DNA from: an uncultured Lachnospiraceae bacterium
GTDB taxonomy: Bacteria; Bacillota; Clostridia; Lachnospirales; Lachnospiraceae
Length of the DNA stretch: 8,364 nt
Direction: 5' to 3'
NCBI GenBank assembly: GCA_948441955.1
Contig: CAOJQZ010000088.1
Location: 1-8,364, forward strand
The position numbers and the translations under genes were made by a program. Below, piece after piece: positions 1 to 6,637 of the stretch (the first letter of the stretch is position 1; each line of letters starts with the position of its first letter). Under the pieces are notes generated by a model. It saw only the letters and a list, made by a program, of their open reading frames with translations, was not told where the DNA came from and did not search any database.

Positions 1-1580
1 ATGAAATTGCCTTGTCCTTACTTGGACTTCCCTGTGAAGAGTTCCGTGAAAAGTATAAGACTAAGGATTTCTGTATCTGGATGTTCTCTATGGAAGACAA
101 GAAGCGGATTGTAGACGATGTATTCGGAAAGTTCCGTGATACCTTCGGCTTTTATCCTGAATCCACAGGCTCCTACTACATGGATGCCGATTTGACAAAC
201 TATATAAAAGAAACCTATCCGTCTGTGAAATGTGCCGTAGCTACCTGCTGGGAAGAAGGTCCCAAGGCATATCATACCTGCAACAATTCCTGGTATACCT
301 TATTCGACGGCGGTCCCTGGGCGCCGTGGATTCCCTCTAAGCAAAATACCCATGCACCGGCAGCAGATGAATCCGAGGACAGCGGTATTGTTGCAATCCC
401 CCATCTTTCTAGGGATCTTCTGGCCTGCTATGACGGAAACGGTTCTAACTTCGGAACCCATCCTCAAAATGTACTGCGGGGCATGATCTATGACACAAAG
501 ACCTGGGAATTTCCTTATCTTTATAACCTTATTGACCAGTACCGCGCTCAGGAAAAATATAATAACGGCTATGCCTATAACATGATGTTCGTAGGTCCCG
601 GCTGGATGAACAAAATGGGACGCTGGGAGGCTCCCTATGAGCTGCTTTTAAAATCCTACTCCGATGGGTGTAAATACTATGGGGATTTAAAGAAAGCCGG
701 AAAGCTTACTGATATGACTATGTCTGAATTTGCAGACTATTACCGCAGGAAAAAAGCTTACACCGAGCCGGAATGTGCCCTTTGGAGGGATATTCTCTAT
801 GGCTCTGATAAGCAGGTTTTCTGGTATACAGACCCTTATATGCGGGCAGGTGTCAGCATGGATCAGGGCGGCGCTGTTTTTGATTTACGTCCTTATGCAG
901 CTAAGCTTAAATGGGAGGTCGGTATCGGAACAAAGCATGTACAGGACGCCTCCTATCCTTTCCTTATTCAGGAAAAATACCGGGCCGGATACTTTACCCA
1001 TTACGCAGGCGAAGGCACCATAAGAAGCGCAAAGCTGTCTTATGAGGGTGAGGAGGTTGATTTATGCCTGTGCCGCACAAAAGCACACTTTTCTCAGGAG
1101 GGAAATACCAGAATCCTGACTCTTGACCCAGTAACCATCGAATTCTCTGACTTGACGCTTACCCTTCAGACAAAGGAATATTTTGAAGAAGGAAGCGGTT
1201 CCATCAAGATTGAGCGTACCATCCTTAACATGAGTAGTCCTGGCGCATCGGTTGAGTTAAACGAGTATATGACGGCCTGCTACGGAACCACAGAATATCC
1301 GGAGGATATGAGCGGTATTCTTCTCAGATGTGAGGGAGCAGAGGAAAAAACGATCTGCTATGAATACCGCTGCCGCGAGGAAAGCCTCATGAAAGCTTCC
1401 GCCGTCTCTGCCGTAATTCCGGCAATTGAGACAAAAGTTTCTATGACTGCTTCTGACACTGCTTTAGGCTATATTAAAGAGGGTTACGCATTCTCACCAA
1501 TGTTTACTCTTGGATATAAGAAAAAAATAACAGAGAAGGAGAGGTTTGCGACATGGCTCAGGCTGGAAAAGGCAGATTAA
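1..1580 (+). CDS. Large protein of unknown function, possibly DUF3863/DUF3864-like; 5' end cut off
   Basis: The reading frame is open from base 3, so the true start lies upstream of the window; the TTG at position 12 is unlikely to be a real start. About 525 residues are visible. No signal peptide or membrane segment shows in this part, so it is probably cytoplasmic, although the missing N-terminus could change that. The first half is rich in Trp, Tyr and Gly, with motifs such as FGFYPESTGSYYMDADL, NNSWYTLFDGGPWAPWIPSK and MMFVGPGWMNKMGRWEAP. This suggests a barrel-type carbohydrate-active fold. The last 200 or so residues are beta-rich (LTLQTKEYFEEGSGSIKIERT) and look like a separate beta-sandwich domain. 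From memory this resembles the uncharacterised DUF3863 plus DUF3864 architecture, but I could not check it. No catalytic residues can be assigned. The 3' end overlaps the next gene by 28 bases, implying co-transcription. The gene is sure; the family call is tentative. Confidence 0.85.
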   Translation, partial: EIALSLLGLPCEEFREKYKTKDFCIWMFSMEDKKRIVDDVFGKFRDTFGFYPESTGSYYMDADLTNYIKETYPSVKCAVATCWEEGPKAYHTCNNSWYTLFDGGPWAPWIPSKQNTHAPAADESEDSGIVAIPHLSRDLLACYDGNGSNFGTHPQNVLRGMIYDTKTWEFPYLYNLIDQYRAQEKYNNGYAYNMMFVGPGWMNKMGRWEAPYELLLKSYSDGCKYYGDLKKAGKLTDMTMSEFADYYRRKKAYTEPECALWRDILYGSDKQVFWYTDPYMRAGVSMDQGGAVFDLRPYAAKLKWEVGIGTKHVQDASYPFLIQEKYRAGYFTHYAGEGTIRSAKLSYEGEEVDLCLCRTKAHFSQEGNTRILTLDPVTIEFSDLTLTLQTKEYFEEGSGSIKIERTILNMSSPGASVELNEYMTACYGTTEYPEDMSGILLRCEGAEEKTICYEYRCREESLMKASAVSAVIPAIETKVSMTASDTALGYIKEGYAFSPMFTLGYKKKITEKERFATWLRLEKAD

Positions 1581-1771
1581 ATTACAGATGCCCCTCCTGC
1601 TTTATGCGGGATCTGGACATTGATATGTTTTACGATAAAGAAAAGAAGGAATATTACTGCATCAGATGCCAGTATACAGGAAGCGAAGAGGACGTACTTG
1701 CAAAAAATGAAATGGTCCGCACACGGTATGGGGCAATGCACATACGGTATACAAAATTTGATTTTGATTAA
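1553..1771 (+). CDS. Small zinc-ribbon protein, 72 residues, function unknown
   Basis: The protein has two CxxC knuckles, CPSC at residues 13-16 and CIRC at residues 36-39. They are separated by 19 residues with an acidic and aromatic stretch between them (DLDIDMFYDKEKKEYY). This is the layout of a single zinc ribbon of the kind found in TFIIB- or rubredoxin-like small proteins. The C-terminal 30 residues are mixed charged and aromatic, ending KFDFD. The start is well supported: the ATG follows an AAGGAGAGG ribosome binding site at 1536-1544 with 8 bases of spacing. That site lies inside the end of the preceding gene, which this gene overlaps by 28 bases in another frame, so translational coupling is likely. 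Binding zinc is inferred from the four cysteines. A role in nucleic-acid binding or as an accessory to the upstream protein is only a guess. Confidence 0.85.
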   Translation: MAQAGKGRLNYRCPSCFMRDLDIDMFYDKEKKEYYCIRCQYTGSEEDVLAKNEMVRTRYGAMHIRYTKFDFD

Positions 1772-1781
1772 AAAATATTAC

Positions 1782-1804
1782 GGGGGAGGCCAAAGACCTC
1801 CCTT
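1782..1804. terminator. Hairpin between convergent genes, probable bidirectional terminator
   Basis: GGGAGG at 1784-1789 pairs with CCTCCC at 1797-1802 around a 7-base loop, and two G-T wobbles can lengthen the stem outward. On the minus strand the stem starts right after the TAG stop of the AraC-type gene. It is followed, after a short gap, by a T-rich run (TAATATTTTTTAA). On the plus strand the stem begins 10 bases after the zinc-ribbon stop codon, but only a weak pyrimidine tail follows, so termination is better supported for the minus strand. Confidence 0.6.
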
Positions 1805-2743
1805 CTACCATCCCTGTTCTGAATGTATCCAGGATTTTAAGAGCTGCTGCTGATAATTTTCGGGCCGTTTACGCCATTCGCTGGGGGAAACACCCGTTAT
1901 ATTCCTGAAATTGCGATTGAAGGTGGAGAGTGTTGTAAATCCGCATTTCGCCGCAATATCCGCCATAGTCTCATCCGTATTTTTCAGGTAGTTGCATGCC
2001 GACTGCACTCTCACCAGGTTTATATACTCTAAAGGACTCATACCTGTATATTCTGAAAATATTCTGCGGAAATGAGTCTCGCTGATGTGACACCAGTCTG
2101 CAAGCTCTTCTATTTTCAAAGCCTCCATATAATGAAGGGTTATGTAGTCCATGGCCCGTGCAACAGGTATTGTTATCTTTCCGCTTATATCAGCTGCCGC
2201 TTTTGCCTCCCTGTTTTCCCTGGCAATATTAACCAGGAGCGCTGCCATGGCCCCCTTGGATTCCTCCAGATAAAACTCTTCCGTATCTCTCATAATTTCC
2301 AAAAGATTGCGGATCTGGCACGCAATTTTAGGTTTCTCTTCAGCCTTCTTAAAAATCGCCCGTGAACGGATCCTATAAAGCATATAATCCCGACGTTTTG
2401 TATTTCCTGCTCTTTGGTAAAGCTCATCCAATATCTGCTCTACATCCACAAATAAATATTCCCATTTACTTATTGTACCTGGATCACTGTTTGTTGTATG
2501 AGGATAATTTTTGGGGATTATTGTAAACTCACCTCCTGTAAAGCGGTAATTCGTCTCCCCAAGGACAAGCGTCCCTTCGCCCTCATAGCAATATCCTATT
2601 TCCAGATAATTGTGAAAATGCAGATAATCAATTTCCCGCCCGTATGTCTGTACCCATTTCTGTCCCAGAAGCGCAAGGATTGTACTGCCTTCCGGCATCT
2701 TATAATAGCGGAATTCCATCTTAGGTTTCTTTTTTTTCGCCAT
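1805..2743 (-). CDS. AraC-family transcriptional regulator with N-terminal cupin domain
   Basis: The 312-residue protein has the usual AraC/XylS layout. Residues about 35-100 form a cupin-type ligand domain, with HFHNYLEIGYCYEGEG around residues 42-57 and the later PKNYPH motif typical of sugar-responsive members. Residues about 190-293 hold the double helix-turn-helix. The first helix pair is near 210-230 (IEELADWCHISETHFRRIF) and the second near 258-281 (MADIAAKCGFTTLSTFNRNF), followed by the family signature GVSPSEWRK. The ligand is unknown. The start is the ATG at 2743, preceded by AAGAAGG with 7 bases of spacing; an in-frame ATG at residue 9 is an alternative. The N-terminus is lysine-rich (MAKKKKPK) and encoded by a run of eight A's. 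The gene converges on the large protein and zinc-ribbon pair, which it may regulate, but nothing in the sequence proves its target. Confidence 0.95.
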   Translation of the reverse strand: MAKKKKPKMEFRYYKMPEGSTILALLGQKWVQTYGREIDYLHFHNYLEIGYCYEGEGTLVLGETNYRFTGGEFTIIPKNYPHTTNSDPGTISKWEYLFVDVEQILDELYQRAGNTKRRDYMLYRIRSRAIFKKAEEKPKIACQIRNLLEIMRDTEEFYLEESKGAMAALLVNIARENREAKAAADISGKITIPVARAMDYITLHYMEALKIEELADWCHISETHFRRIFSEYTGMSPLEYINLVRVQSACNYLKNTDETMADIAAKCGFTTLSTFNRNFRNITGVSPSEWRKRPENYQQQLLKSWIHSEQGW

Positions 2744-2786
2744 TCCTTTTCCTTCTTAATATTTTCTTAAAAACTTTAATATAATT

Positions 2787-2815
2787 ACTTTACCAATCAA
2801 TACCTGTTCCGTCAA
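2787..2815 (-). promoter_or_regulatory. Candidate sigma-A promoter for the AraC-type regulator
   Basis: Read on the minus strand, TTGACG (2815-2810) and TAAAGT (2792-2787) are separated by 17 bases. They match the -35 consensus at 5 of 6 positions and the -10 consensus at 4 of 6. This would give a leader of about 35-40 bases before the ATG at 2743. The surroundings are AT-rich, so chance matches are possible. Confidence 0.4.
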
Positions 2816-2827
2816 TAAAAAATGCAT

Positions 2828-2853
2828 AAAAAAGAGACCGCCGCCGCAGTCTC
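2828..2853 (-). terminator. Rho-independent terminator of the glycosylation operon
   Basis: On the minus strand GAGACTGC and GCGGTCTC form an 8-bp, GC-rich stem with one G-T wobble around the tetraloop GGCG. It is followed directly by six T's. It lies 38 bases past the stop codon of the YfhO-family gene and separates that operon from the AraC-type gene on the same strand, whose candidate promoter is just downstream. Confidence 0.85.
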
Positions 2854-2891
2854 ATTTATTTGATCCATATATCCAAACCTACGTAAGAAAA

Positions 2892-5507
2892 TTACAGCAG
2901 GAAACGTTTACGGCGCCTCCGGCATAGAATTATTCCCAAAATAACCGCCGCTCCTGCAAGTGACAGCATTTTTCCAACTTGCACTCCCGGCGCATGATAA
3001 ATAATTTCAATCTCATGCTTTCCCTTTTTCAGCCTGCATCCAAGAAACGCTGTATTTACTCTTTCTCCTTCTGTCTTTTTTCCGTCTACCCTGATTTCAA
3101 AATTCTTATCATATGGGATAGATGTAATAAAATATCCCTTTCTTTCCGTTTCTATTTTTCCGGCAATTACATTTCCCTTTGTCTTCTTCCACTCTGTCTG
3201 AAATTCCGCCTGACATAGGCTGCCCTCATCTCCCGGCGCTTCTGCTGTCTCTAAAGATGTATCTGTCGGCTCCGGAAGGATTCCCACAAAGCATTTTACA
3301 TCTGATATCTTATACGTTCCCTTCCCAAACGTCATTGAAATCTTTGTCTGGCCTTTGTCAATAAACACCGCATACATGAAGTTTGTATTATTATTTCTGT
3401 AAAAATGATGTTCAGAAGTCAGTTTATTCCTTGTACCTTCCGCCCAGATTGTAATGTCCTCTGACGGCTTTAGATTCTTTACGTGAAACTGTAAAAATAT
3501 GATCTTCTGCCTGTCCCCTTCCATATCCGAATCTGCCTCGGGAACATAAAGCAGGTATTCTGTATTCTTTCTCTCGGAGATTGTCTGTGGAAGATTCACA
3601 TTTATTTGTTTTACTTTACTTTGCAAGGTTTTACTGACTTCCTTTTTCCCTTTCTTTAAAACCACTGCGTATTCTCTGAGCGCAAGCTGATTATATGGAA
3701 ATTCAAGACTTTTATAATCCTCCTCGTCCATTACTTTATCCGTAGCATATGCAAGCGGCAGAGCATCCCTGTTCTCATATACCTTCTGCTGCCCCTTACA
3801 TTCTATAAGGTTACAGCCTTCCGGCTCTTCTCTGGAAACAAGATACTTCACCCCCATAAAATCCTGATATATCGGGTTGCGCAGTGAAGACTGCATTAGA
3901 AAATTACGGAAGGGCTCCTCCGCTCCAAAGGTATCTCTTCTGAAGTCCAGATATTCTTTATTATACGAAGAAGAGTAAATGGATGATATAAACTGGTGCA
4001 TATCCTGTATGCGGTTAATATTCGCCGCATTTTCCTCATCTGTGCCTAACTGCTCTATTCTATAAAAACCGTTTTCCTTCTCTGTTATTTCCTTAATCAG
4101 CTCTTTGGCATCCTTATCCATGATACCCTTATAAAACTCTCTGTCTATAACATAATCTGCCTCCTTATGCAGCCCTGCTCCATATGATACAAGAAGTATT
4201 ACAGAAGGAACTAGCAGTACAAGGGAATTCCGCTTCCCGTAAGGCTTCCTCTGAAATAGAAAGAAGCAGATTAACATTACCGCTCCGTCAAAAAACACCA
4301 GCTCCCAGTATTTTCCCACATCCCCCTTTAAACGTCCTAAATAAGCAGCCGCTAATGGTGTTAGATAAGGGAAAAAAACTGCAGCCTTATATTTTTTTCT
4401 CTCCCTTTCCAAACTGCTTAGATAATACGCTGTCATATAGCAAAGCAGCGGAAGGAATGGTATCATTACCTTGTCCCTGATATAAAGTCCACCGTTAAGA
4501 AGCCATGCAAATACTGGTATCGTCAGTATCAGTATGGAGCCTGCCGCAAGTATCCGTTCCTGAAGCTTTCTAAAAAAAAGCATGGAAATAAGGGCTGTAA
4601 ATCCAAGCGTCGTAAGTCCAATTCCATAAGGGCTGTAAAAAAAACGATCCAGAGATACCTCCGGAAAAAACAGCTCTGCCCCACTCACATCCGGCACACT
4701 GCCTTCTCTCCCCATAAGGGCCGTAGCCGCAGGTACTAAAAGAATTCCGCTTAACATTACAGCAAGCAAAAAAGGAACTGCAAATTTCACACCCTCCAGC
4801 ATAAATCTTTTAAAAGTAAGGGCCTCCTTTTTCTGCCCGCAGACCTCAATATATCTGTGAATTCCGTACAAGACAAGCGCCAGCATACCGCCGATACTAA
4901 AATAAAAGCTTGTCAGAATCATAAGAAACACACTTATAAGAAGCAGCCCGGAATGTTTGCCTCCTTCCCCAGTTTTTCCACTTTGGCCGTCAAAATATTG
5001 ATCCACTCCCAAAAACCCCATACACAGAAACGGCATATAGTTTACAAACATAATTTGATTATAGGAATGATAAATCATTGGCCCTGAAAGAAGAAAGATA
5101 AGCCCAGTAAAAAAGGAAATCTTTTTTGAAATTCCTCTTTTTTGAAGCCATCCATACAGCAGCAGCACGGATGCAGCAAGACCGAAAAACTGTGCCAGCA
5201 TCATATAATCTGACATACTGATAAAAGGAAACAGATAAGAAAACAGCAGGACAGGGCTATAGAGCCCATAATAAGCAAAATGATAAATATTCTGTCCTCC
5301 CCCGATATTGAAAGCAAATTCCGGAAACAGCTCTCCTGTCTCATAAAATTGTCTCCGGAAATAATCCGGCAGTACACTGTGCTGGCTAATCCAGTCTACC
5401 TTCGATCCAAATACTCCAAGCCTTACCACAAACAGGCCGACAAACACTGCTGTAAGAATAAATAACAAAAAAAACGTATATATTTCTTTATACCGAAGCC
5501 TTCTCAT
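2892..5507 (-). CDS. YfhO-family membrane protein, probable GT-C-type glycosyltransferase of cell-envelope polymers
   Basis: This is a large polytopic membrane protein of 871 residues from the chosen start. After an N-terminal membrane helix comes a first outer loop, KVDWISQHSVLPDYFRRQ, whose Asp residues (about 38 and 48) sit where GT-C enzymes keep their catalytic acid. A run of roughly a dozen hydrophobic helices extends to about residue 450. A soluble, probably extracytoplasmic region of about 390 residues follows. It ends in the beta-rich YfhO signature (SIPYDKNFEIRVDGKK, then AFLGCRLKKGKHEIEI), a last helix near 840-862 and a basic tail (RRRRKR). In Bacillus and Listeria, homologues act with a CsbB-type enzyme to put GlcNAc or another sugar on lipoteichoic acid; the acceptor here is unknown. 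The frame is open to GTG at 5531, but the ATG at 5507 has the better ribosome binding site and overlaps the upstream gene by 20 bases. Confidence 0.9.
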   Translation of the reverse strand: MRRLRYKEIYTFFLLFILTAVFVGLFVVRLGVFGSKVDWISQHSVLPDYFRRQFYETGELFPEFAFNIGGGQNIYHFAYYGLYSPVLLFSYLFPFISMSDYMMLAQFFGLAASVLLLYGWLQKRGISKKISFFTGLIFLLSGPMIYHSYNQIMFVNYMPFLCMGFLGVDQYFDGQSGKTGEGGKHSGLLLISVFLMILTSFYFSIGGMLALVLYGIHRYIEVCGQKKEALTFKRFMLEGVKFAVPFLLAVMLSGILLVPAATALMGREGSVPDVSGAELFFPEVSLDRFFYSPYGIGLTTLGFTALISMLFFRKLQERILAAGSILILTIPVFAWLLNGGLYIRDKVMIPFLPLLCYMTAYYLSSLERERKKYKAAVFFPYLTPLAAAYLGRLKGDVGKYWELVFFDGAVMLICFFLFQRKPYGKRNSLVLLVPSVILLVSYGAGLHKEADYVIDREFYKGIMDKDAKELIKEITEKENGFYRIEQLGTDEENAANINRIQDMHQFISSIYSSSYNKEYLDFRRDTFGAEEPFRNFLMQSSLRNPIYQDFMGVKYLVSREEPEGCNLIECKGQQKVYENRDALPLAYATDKVMDEEDYKSLEFPYNQLALREYAVVLKKGKKEVSKTLQSKVKQINVNLPQTISERKNTEYLLYVPEADSDMEGDRQKIIFLQFHVKNLKPSEDITIWAEGTRNKLTSEHHFYRNNNTNFMYAVFIDKGQTKISMTFGKGTYKISDVKCFVGILPEPTDTSLETAEAPGDEGSLCQAEFQTEWKKTKGNVIAGKIETERKGYFITSIPYDKNFEIRVDGKKTEGERVNTAFLGCRLKKGKHEIEIIYHAPGVQVGKMLSLAGAAVILGIILCRRRRKRFLL

Positions 5508-6453
5508 GACTTCCTCCCTCATTCTCTTCACTGGAATCCTTTAAAATAAAAATAGGTCTATGCTTTGTTTCCAAATATGTTTTAGACAAATACTGTCCCA
5601 CAATTCCTGTACAGAAAAGCTGGATTCCGCTTACAAAAAATATAATACATGCAAGGGACGGCCAGCCTGACACCGGATCTCCCCAGATTACAGTCCGAAT
5701 AATAATCATAAGAATCATGAAAAACGCCAGTATACAAAACACAACCCCCACTACCGAGGCAAGGGACAAAGGCGCCACTGAAAACCCTGTAATTCCTTCC
5801 AGTGAATAGAAAAATAATTTTTTCACAGACCATTTTGTCTCTCCGGCACAGCGGCCTACATTCTGAAATTCCAGCCACTTTGTCCGAAAGCCCACCCACT
5901 CAAAGATTCCTTTTGAAAAACGGTTATATTCGCTCATTCCAAGTACTGCGTCCACCATTTTCCGTTTCATAAGCCGATAGTCTCTGGCTCCGTTTACAAT
6001 CTCCGTTTTGGAGATACTGTTGATAAATTTGTAGAAGCTTTCTGATAAAAAGGAGCGTATTCTGGGTTCTCCAGTTCTTGTAGAACGTCTTGTTGCCACA
6101 CTGTCATAATTTTCCTCCTGAATAATCCGGTACATCTCCGGCAAAAGTCCCGGCGGATCCTGAAGATCTACATCCATTGTCGCCACATAGTCTCCCTGGG
6201 CGCTGCGAAGTCCCGCATAAAGAGCTGCCTCCTTTCCGAAATTCCTGGAAAAGGAGAGATACCTGCACCGTATATCCGTCTTATTTAGATCCTTTAAAAG
6301 CTGAAGTGTTCCGTCCGAAGAGCCATCATCTACAAATATCAGCTCAAACTCTACATCCGGCATTCTTTCCATTATCTTACTCATCTCACGATAATATACC
6401 GGCAATGCCTCCTCTTCGTTAAAGCATGGAACTACAATACTTATTCTGCTCAT
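5488..6453 (-). CDS. GT2 polyprenyl-phosphate glycosyltransferase, CsbB/GtrB/DPM1 type
   Basis: The 321-residue protein is a family 2 glycosyltransferase that should transfer a sugar from a nucleotide donor to undecaprenyl phosphate at the inner membrane face. The N-terminal GT-A domain starts with IVVPCFNEEEALP. It carries the nucleotide-binding DDGSSDGT (Asp42-Asp43) and the metal-binding DVD at 94-96 within DVDLQDPP, as well as FSRNFGKEAAL, NGARDYRLM and NRFSKGIFEWVGF, all characteristic of the DPM1/GtrB/CsbB group. Two membrane helices follow, about 228-252 and 266-288, then a short charged tail (DSSEENEGGSHEK). The start ATG has AGGAGG 8 bases upstream. The length is normal and no key motif is missing. 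The gene overlaps the YfhO-family gene by 20 bases, and this pairing matches CsbB-YfhO modules for lipoteichoic acid glycosylation. Sugar identity cannot be read from the sequence. Confidence 0.95.
   Translation of the reverse strand: MSRISIVVPCFNEEEALPVYYREMSKIMERMPDVEFELIFVDDGSSDGTLQLLKDLNKTDIRCRYLSFSRNFGKEAALYAGLRSAQGDYVATMDVDLQDPPGLLPEMYRIIQEENYDSVATRRSTRTGEPRIRSFLSESFYKFINSISKTEIVNGARDYRLMKRKMVDAVLGMSEYNRFSKGIFEWVGFRTKWLEFQNVGRCAGETKWSVKKLFFYSLEGITGFSVAPLSLASVVGVVFCILAFFMILMIIIRTVIWGDPVSGWPSLACIIFFVSGIQLFCTGIVGQYLSKTYLETKHRPIFILKDSSEENEGGSHEKASV
5513..5517 (-). promoter_or_regulatory. Ribosome binding site that decides the YfhO-family start
   Basis: On the minus strand GGAGG lies 5 bases before the ATG at 5507, inside the end of the glycosyltransferase gene. 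The upstream in-frame candidates, GTG at 5531 and ATG at 5522, have only the weaker AAAGGA and AAGAG stretches near them. This favours the shorter protein and translational coupling with the gene upstream. Confidence 0.6.
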
Positions 6454-6529
6454 TTGTCATTCCTCCTATATGCTTTGCCATACCTTATATTGATATCTTT
6501 CCGACAATTACATACTTTAATCCAAAACC

Positions 6530-6592
6530 CTTAAGAAATACCTAAATTATATCTTAAGAATTATTAAAATACATCTTTATTTCTTAAGAAAT
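6530..6592. promoter_or_regulatory. CTTAAGAA repeat array, candidate response-regulator operator
   Basis: The octamer CTTAAGAA occurs exactly three times on the plus strand, at 6530-6537, 6553-6560 and 6583-6590. The last copy is the core of a perfect 14-bp palindrome, ATTTCTTAAGAAAT, at 6579-6592. Degenerate copies sit between them: CCTAAA at 6541 and ATTAAAA at 6563. Most successive sites therefore lie 10-12 bases apart, close to one helical turn. OmpR-family regulators bind tandem direct half-sites at this spacing, and CTTAAG resembles the PmrA/BasR half-site. Binding by the adjacent response regulator is inferred. Confidence 0.5.
6546..6551 (-). promoter_or_regulatory. Candidate -10 box for the glycosylation operon
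   Basis: A perfect TATAAT lies on the minus strand, about 95 bases before the glycosyltransferase start. No convincing -35 element sits 16-18 bases upstream (the best is ATGTAT), so it would be either activator-dependent or a chance match in AT-rich DNA. One CTTAAGA repeat directly abuts its upstream side and another lies just downstream. Confidence 0.3.
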
Positions 6593-6593
6593 C

Positions 6594-6602
6594 TGTTATG
6601 AT
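6594..6602 (+). promoter_or_regulatory. Candidate extended -10 promoter for the two-component operon
   Basis: TGTTATGAT fits an extended -10 element (TGn followed by TATGAT, 5 of 6 to consensus). The region 17 bases upstream (TCTTTA) is a poor -35, so the extended element or an activator would have to compensate. The 14-bp CTTAAG palindrome lies just upstream, between the -35 and -10 positions. The leader to the ATG at 6638 would be about 30 bases. Confidence 0.45.
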
Positions 6603-6637
6603 TAATATGTCATTTTACAAAGGAGGACCAATTTATC

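Noticed and set aside
1..54. ATG at the very first base as a gene start
   Set aside because: That frame meets a stop within about 40 codons and does not encode the family-like protein, whose frame runs through from base 3. The ATG is a coincidence of the window edge.
730..1023. Plus-strand open frame of 97 codons inside the first gene
   Set aside because: It is a shifted frame of a long coding region, with low-complexity composition and no start signal of its own.
1620..1853. Plus-strand open frame overlapping the zinc-ribbon gene and the convergent hairpin
   Set aside because: It is in another frame of the zinc-ribbon gene, has no ribosome binding site, and runs across the terminator into the AraC-type gene. 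The zinc-ribbon frame has the motifs and the start signal.
5508..5531. GTG at 5531 as the start of the YfhO-family protein
   Set aside because: It would add eight residues (MKRMREEV) but lacks a good ribosome binding site. The ATG at 5507 has GGAGG 5 bases upstream. It remains possible.
5582..5899. Minus-strand open frame of 105 codons within the glycosyltransferase gene
   Set aside because: It is an out-of-frame reading of the region encoding the two membrane helices; the in-frame protein has all GT2 motifs.
6454..6637. A riboswitch or small RNA in the divergent spacer
   Set aside because: The spacer is AT-rich with no stable GC stem apart from the short CTTAAG palindromes, and no terminator-like hairpin precedes either start. 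Operators and promoters explain it better.
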